Shown here one piece after another: positions 62,101 to 64,000 of a stretch of DNA of 64,000 nt. The first letter of the stretch is position 1; each line of letters opens with the position of its first letter. The stretch covers positions 806,001 through 870,000 of the forward strand of contig JBAOIH010000001.1 in NCBI GenBank assembly GCA_037045645.1, read 5' to 3'. The stretch is from Nocardioides sp. Lineage in GTDB: Bacteria > Actinomycetota > Actinomycetes > Propionibacteriales > Nocardioidaceae. Under the pieces are notes generated by a model. The model was not told where the DNA came from, searched no databases, and saw nothing but the letters and a program-made list of their open reading frames with translations. The position numbers and the translations under genes are program-made.

Positions 62101-62298
62101 GGCGACCCGGCTCCCGGGAGCGACCAGAGTCTCGAGCGCGACCAGAGTTTCGAGAGCGACCAGAGTTTCGAGAGCGACCGGGCCCCCGAGGGCGGCTCAG
62201 TCGCCCAGGAGGCTCCCGAAGCGCAAACCGGTGCCGCAGACGAGTCGGGGACGACTTTCGAGCACGTCCCGGTCAAGCGCCGGGGGCGCAAACGCTGA
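59131..62298 (+). CDS. rne: Ribonuclease E/G
   Basis: A 1055-residue endoribonuclease. Residues 1-390 are low-complexity: acidic and alanine-rich with basic Arg/Lys blocks (RRRRRGGRRRRRP). The S1 domain follows (SLIGNVYLGRVQNVLPSM). The catalytic DNase-I-like core contains VVDVNTGKFTG (Asp706) and VVDFIDM (Asp750), and CDACSGRG (Cys808, Cys811) is the zinc link. A second disordered, Gly/Asn/Glu-rich tail runs from about 825. The central core with long tails on both ends is the actinobacterial RNase E form. It degrades and processes mRNA and rRNA. ATG 59131 follows GAGGAG. Confidence 0.94.
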   Translation: MLDNEDLSGESTREAAAPDTPTDTPTDSGPGTPEAAAAPVIRKTTRKRATKKVASTDPTSEGQDTLPPRDAAADQSVDSTSTEESQPAKTPRKRAPRKPKAVEVALDELAAEAAPVDESNSEAASAAPAKKAPRKRASRKKVAPETPDATGSVEAADASQDTSESSDRPAVGAPLFQAPETAAAETAASEKGGSQKSKSTRRRKKSSPAVEPEATEDTAPDEAGESTDPEAETTPDSGSGDESAETSERQTDDGEDAVADDADDDSSDDDSGQGPARRRRRRGGRRRRRPGAGDESDAEASDAEGESGDPQAADDAQESESTTSRRRRRRRRAGEESDNASDDPANTVTRVRRGRSVEDEITAVSGSTRLEAKKQRRREGREAGRRRAPIVTEAEFLARRESVDRVMAIRQRDDVTQIAVLEDKVLVEHYVARESQTSLIGNVYLGRVQNVLPSMEAAFIDIGKGRNAVLYAGEVNWSALGHPEGQPRKIESVLSSGQAVMVQVTKDPIGHKGARLTSQISLAGRFLVYVPDGTTSGISRKLPDTERTRLRTVLKDIVPDTAGVIVRTAAEGAAEDELTRDVERLKARWDDIEKKAGKGNSPQLLYGEPDLTLKVVRDLFTEDFAKLVIEGDDAWDTVHGYVEHVAPDLAERMEKYDPAEANNGGRGLFTQLRIEEQIHKGLDRKVWLPSGGSLVIDRTEAMTVVDVNTGKFTGSGGNLEETVTKNNLEAAEEIVRQLRLRDIGGIIVVDFIDMVLESNRDLVLRRLVECLGRDRTRHQVAEVTSLGLVQMTRKRIGTGLLEAFSESCDACSGRGVIVAEAPVEPKRSPDDNGGGRSRRTRGGRGRGDNDASGNNSGNGRGTGSNGNQNGSQNGNPARPAVPSPRDVAAMAKPESGEAAEPAEVAEPVEAPEAVASVESAVSEPTAPEQSVPDAAEQPAADTAERSVAAPRVVTRTRRRAASRPAGPPVVSDGATPAESAPDAAGDATSEGDPAPGSDQSLERDQSFESDQSFESDRAPEGGSVAQEAPEAQTGAADESGTTFEHVPVKRRGRKR

Positions 62299-62334
62299 GC
62301 ACTCGCCGACGGAGCGCGAACGGGGGCCCGCGTT

Positions 62335-62479
62335 TTGGCCCGGTGACACCCGATCCCGTACTGTTGCTCCTCGGCGTGTTCCGCATGCCGCCCGCGTGCC
62401 CCACCGCTCCATATGGTCGGTTGGCGCGCACCGGGTTCCACAGTTTTAGCAAGCCGAGCAGTTCGACGAGGAGAGTGCC
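62335..62479 (+). promoter_or_regulatory. rplU promoter and leader
   Basis: TTGGCC (62335-62340), 18 bp, TACTGT (62359-62364), then a leader of about 105 nt with GAGGAG (62468-62473) before GTG 62480. L21 operons often have a regulatory leader. No specific fold is claimed. Confidence 0.45.
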
Positions 62480-62791
62480 GTGTACGCGATCGTGCGCAGT
62501 GGCAGCAAGCAGCAGAAGGTTGCCGTGGGCGACGTCATCGAGATCGACCGCCTCGACCCCAAGGTGGCCGGTGAGGGTGACGTTGTTTCGCTTCCCGTCG
62601 TGATGGTCGTCGACGGCGACAAGGTCACCGCGACCGGTCTCGACAAGGCCAGCGTCAAGGCCGAGGTCACCGGTGCCACCAAGGGCCCGAAGATCGTCAT
62701 TCAGAAGTACAAGAACAAGACCGGGTACAAGAAGCGCCAGGGTCACCGCCAGAAGTACACCCAGGTCAAGGTCACCGACATCTCCCTCTGA
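62480..62791 (+). CDS. rplU: 50S ribosomal protein L21
   Basis: A 103-residue ribosomal protein. YAIVRSGSKQQKVAVGD at the start and GHRQKYTQVKVTDI at the end are standard. It starts at GTG 62480 with GAGGAG upstream. It forms an operon with rpmA and obgE, in the usual order. Confidence 0.98.
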   Translation: MYAIVRSGSKQQKVAVGDVIEIDRLDPKVAGEGDVVSLPVVMVVDGDKVTATGLDKASVKAEVTGATKGPKIVIQKYKNKTGYKKRQGHRQKYTQVKVTDISL

Positions 62792-62848
62792 GTCTCGGCC
62801 CGGACACCAGGACCAGACACAGCCTCATCGCGAACAAGGACTGAAGAA

Positions 62849-63103
62849 ATGGCTCACAAGAAGGGTGCCGCGAGCACCAAGAACGGTCGTGACTCCAACG
62901 CCCAGCGCCTCGGCGTGAAGCGCTTCGGCGGACAGGTCGTCAAGGCCGGCGAGATCATCGTGCGCCAGCGTGGCACGCACTTCCACCCGGGCGCAGGCGT
63001 CGGTCGCGGTGGCGACGACACCCTGTTCGCGCTCCAGGCCGGTGCCGTCGAGTTCGGCACCAAGCGTGGTCGCAAGGTCATCAACGTCGTCCCGGGCGAG
63101 TGA
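62849..63103 (+). CDS. rpmA: 50S ribosomal protein L27
   Basis: An 84-residue ribosomal protein whose N-terminus reaches the peptidyl transferase centre. It starts directly with AHKKGAASTKNGRDS, so there is no cleaved N-terminal extension as in Firmicutes. The ATG lies 57 nt after rplU. Confidence 0.98.
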   Translation: MAHKKGAASTKNGRDSNAQRLGVKRFGGQVVKAGEIIVRQRGTHFHPGAGVGRGGDDTLFALQAGAVEFGTKRGRKVINVVPGE

Positions 63104-63132
63104 CGCACCGGCGACACTGAAACTTCTGCGCG

Positions 63133-63160
63133 AAGGGCGTCCCGATCTCGGGGCGCCCTT
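63133..63160 (+). terminator. Hairpin between rpmA and obgE
   Basis: AAGGGCGTCCC (63133-63143) pairs with GGGGCGCCCTT (63150-63160) around GATCTC, with one G-U pair, and is followed by TCGCAGTTCT. It could terminate or attenuate transcription into obgE. Confidence 0.55.
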
Positions 63161-63187
63161 TCGCAGTTCTCAACCCCAGGAGCACCC

Positions 63188-64000
63188 ATGGCAGTCCCCA
63201 CGTTCGTCGACCGTGTCACCTTGCATATCGCGGCCGGACGCGGCGGCAACGGCGTGGCGAGCGTGCACCGGGAGAAGTTCAAGCCGCTCGGTGGCCCGGA
63301 CGGCGGCAACGGCGGCCCGGGCGGCTCGGTGATCCTGCGCGTCGACCCCGACGTCACGACGCTCATCGACTACCACCACAGCCCGCGGCGCAAGGCCGAG
63401 AACGGCGGACACGGAGCCGGAGGACACCGCAACGGTGCGCACGGCAGCGACCTGGTCCTGCCTGTTCCGGACGGGACGTTGGTGGCGGCCCGCGACGGCG
63501 AGGTGCTGACGGACCTGGTCGGGGCTGGCAGCGAGATCGTGATCGCGCAGGGCGGAAAGGGGGGTCTGGGCAACGCGGCGCTGGCCAGCAGCAAGCGCAA
63601 GGCACCCGGCTTCGCACTGCTGGGCGAGCCGGGCGACGAGCTGGAGATCGTGCTCGAACTCAAGGTCGTCGCCGATATCGGCTTGGTCGGCTTCCCCAGC
63701 GCGGGCAAGTCAAGTCTGATCGCCTCGATCAGCCGGGCGCGGCCCAAGATCGCCGACTATCCGTTCACCACGCTGGTGCCCAACCTGGGCGTCGTGCGCG
63801 CTGGCGACACCACCTTCACCGTCGCCGACGTCCCCGGTCTCATCGAAGGGGCTGCCGAGGGTCGCGGTCTCGGGCACGACTTTCTGCGCCACATCGAACG
63901 ATGCGCGGCGATCGTGCACGTGGTCGACACCGCGACGATCGAGCCGGGCCGCAACCCGGTCGACGACCTGGAGATCATCGAGGACGAGCTGCGTCGCTAT
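63188..64000 (+). CDS. obgE: GTPase Obg, C-terminal part missing (off window)
   Basis: 271 residues are visible. The Gly-rich N-terminal Obg fold (GGNGVASVHREKFKPLGG, GGNGGPGGSV) precedes the G domain with the P-loop GFPSAGKSS at 168-176, switch I YPFTTLVPNLG and G3 DVPGLIEGA. Obg acts in ribosome assembly and stress control. ATG 63188 follows AGGAG. The frame is open to the window end. Confidence 0.97.
   Translation, partial: MAVPTFVDRVTLHIAAGRGGNGVASVHREKFKPLGGPDGGNGGPGGSVILRVDPDVTTLIDYHHSPRRKAENGGHGAGGHRNGAHGSDLVLPVPDGTLVAARDGEVLTDLVGAGSEIVIAQGGKGGLGNAALASSKRKAPGFALLGEPGDELEIVLELKVVADIGLVGFPSAGKSSLIASISRARPKIADYPFTTLVPNLGVVRAGDTTFTVADVPGLIEGAAEGRGLGHDFLRHIERCAAIVHVVDTATIEPGRNPVDDLEIIEDELRRY

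Overview
The window is high-GC DNA with actinobacterial gene order and signals. The gene set (a MreBCD/PBP2/RodA elongation module, RNase E with long low-complexity tails, DUF3349, DUF4233, a TIGR03960/TIGR03936 radical SAM pair) and the many leaderless genes suggest a Propionibacteriales relative such as Nocardioides. The genus is inferred from gene order and style, not from a database match.

Layout. A conserved chromosomal backbone runs from valS through folC, DUF4233 and ndk (1-5407), resumes at mreB-mreC-mreD-mrdA-rodA (31671-37489) and the radical SAM gene (38801-40747), and resumes again at TIGR03936, rne, rplU, rpmA and obgE (56877-64000). As I recall it, Streptomyces carries these blocks close together. 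Here two large accessory islands separate them.

Island 1 (about 5.5-31.4 kb) is a choline/glycine betaine and one-carbon island. A leftward operon (6388-11226) encodes an IclR regulator, a corrinoid protein, a methyl-THF:corrinoid methyltransferase, a RACo-type reductive activator and a DUF1638 protein. It is divergent from a non-pyrrolysine MttB-family methyltransferase (11315-12775). A MetF-like reductase, PurU and a second IclR regulator flank it. A rightward block carries betaine-aldehyde dehydrogenase, choline dehydrogenase and a betaine-type ABC importer, followed by a BCCT carrier, a dimethylglycine dehydrogenase-like flavoprotein and ETF. The inferred route is choline, betaine aldehyde, glycine betaine, then dimethylglycine plus methyl-THF through the corrinoid system, then sarcosine plus methylene-THF through the flavoprotein and ETF. 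MetF and PurU would recycle the folate carriers. A phosphate-permease trio (pit, small membrane protein, DUF3349) sits inside the island.

The most informative regulatory signal is a palindrome, GTTGC-N7-GCAAC. It lies at the promoters of the betaldehyde dehydrogenase operon, the BCCT gene, the dimethylglycine dehydrogenase gene and the second iclR gene itself, with an imperfect copy at the metF-like start. It defines a candidate regulon. A different palindrome, GTTCCA-N5-TGGAAC, sits between the first iclR and the mttB-like gene.

Island 2 (40784-56778) is a cell-surface glycan cluster: glycosyltransferases, methyltransferases, an epimerase, a Wzx-like flippase, acyl- and acetyltransferases, DUF2304 and a DPM1-like transferase. 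One membrane-protein gene in it is frameshifted at a G5 tract. Intergenic space is rich in repeats: 32-bp tandem arrays at four loci and palindromic REP-like elements carrying GGTTTCGAGACG.
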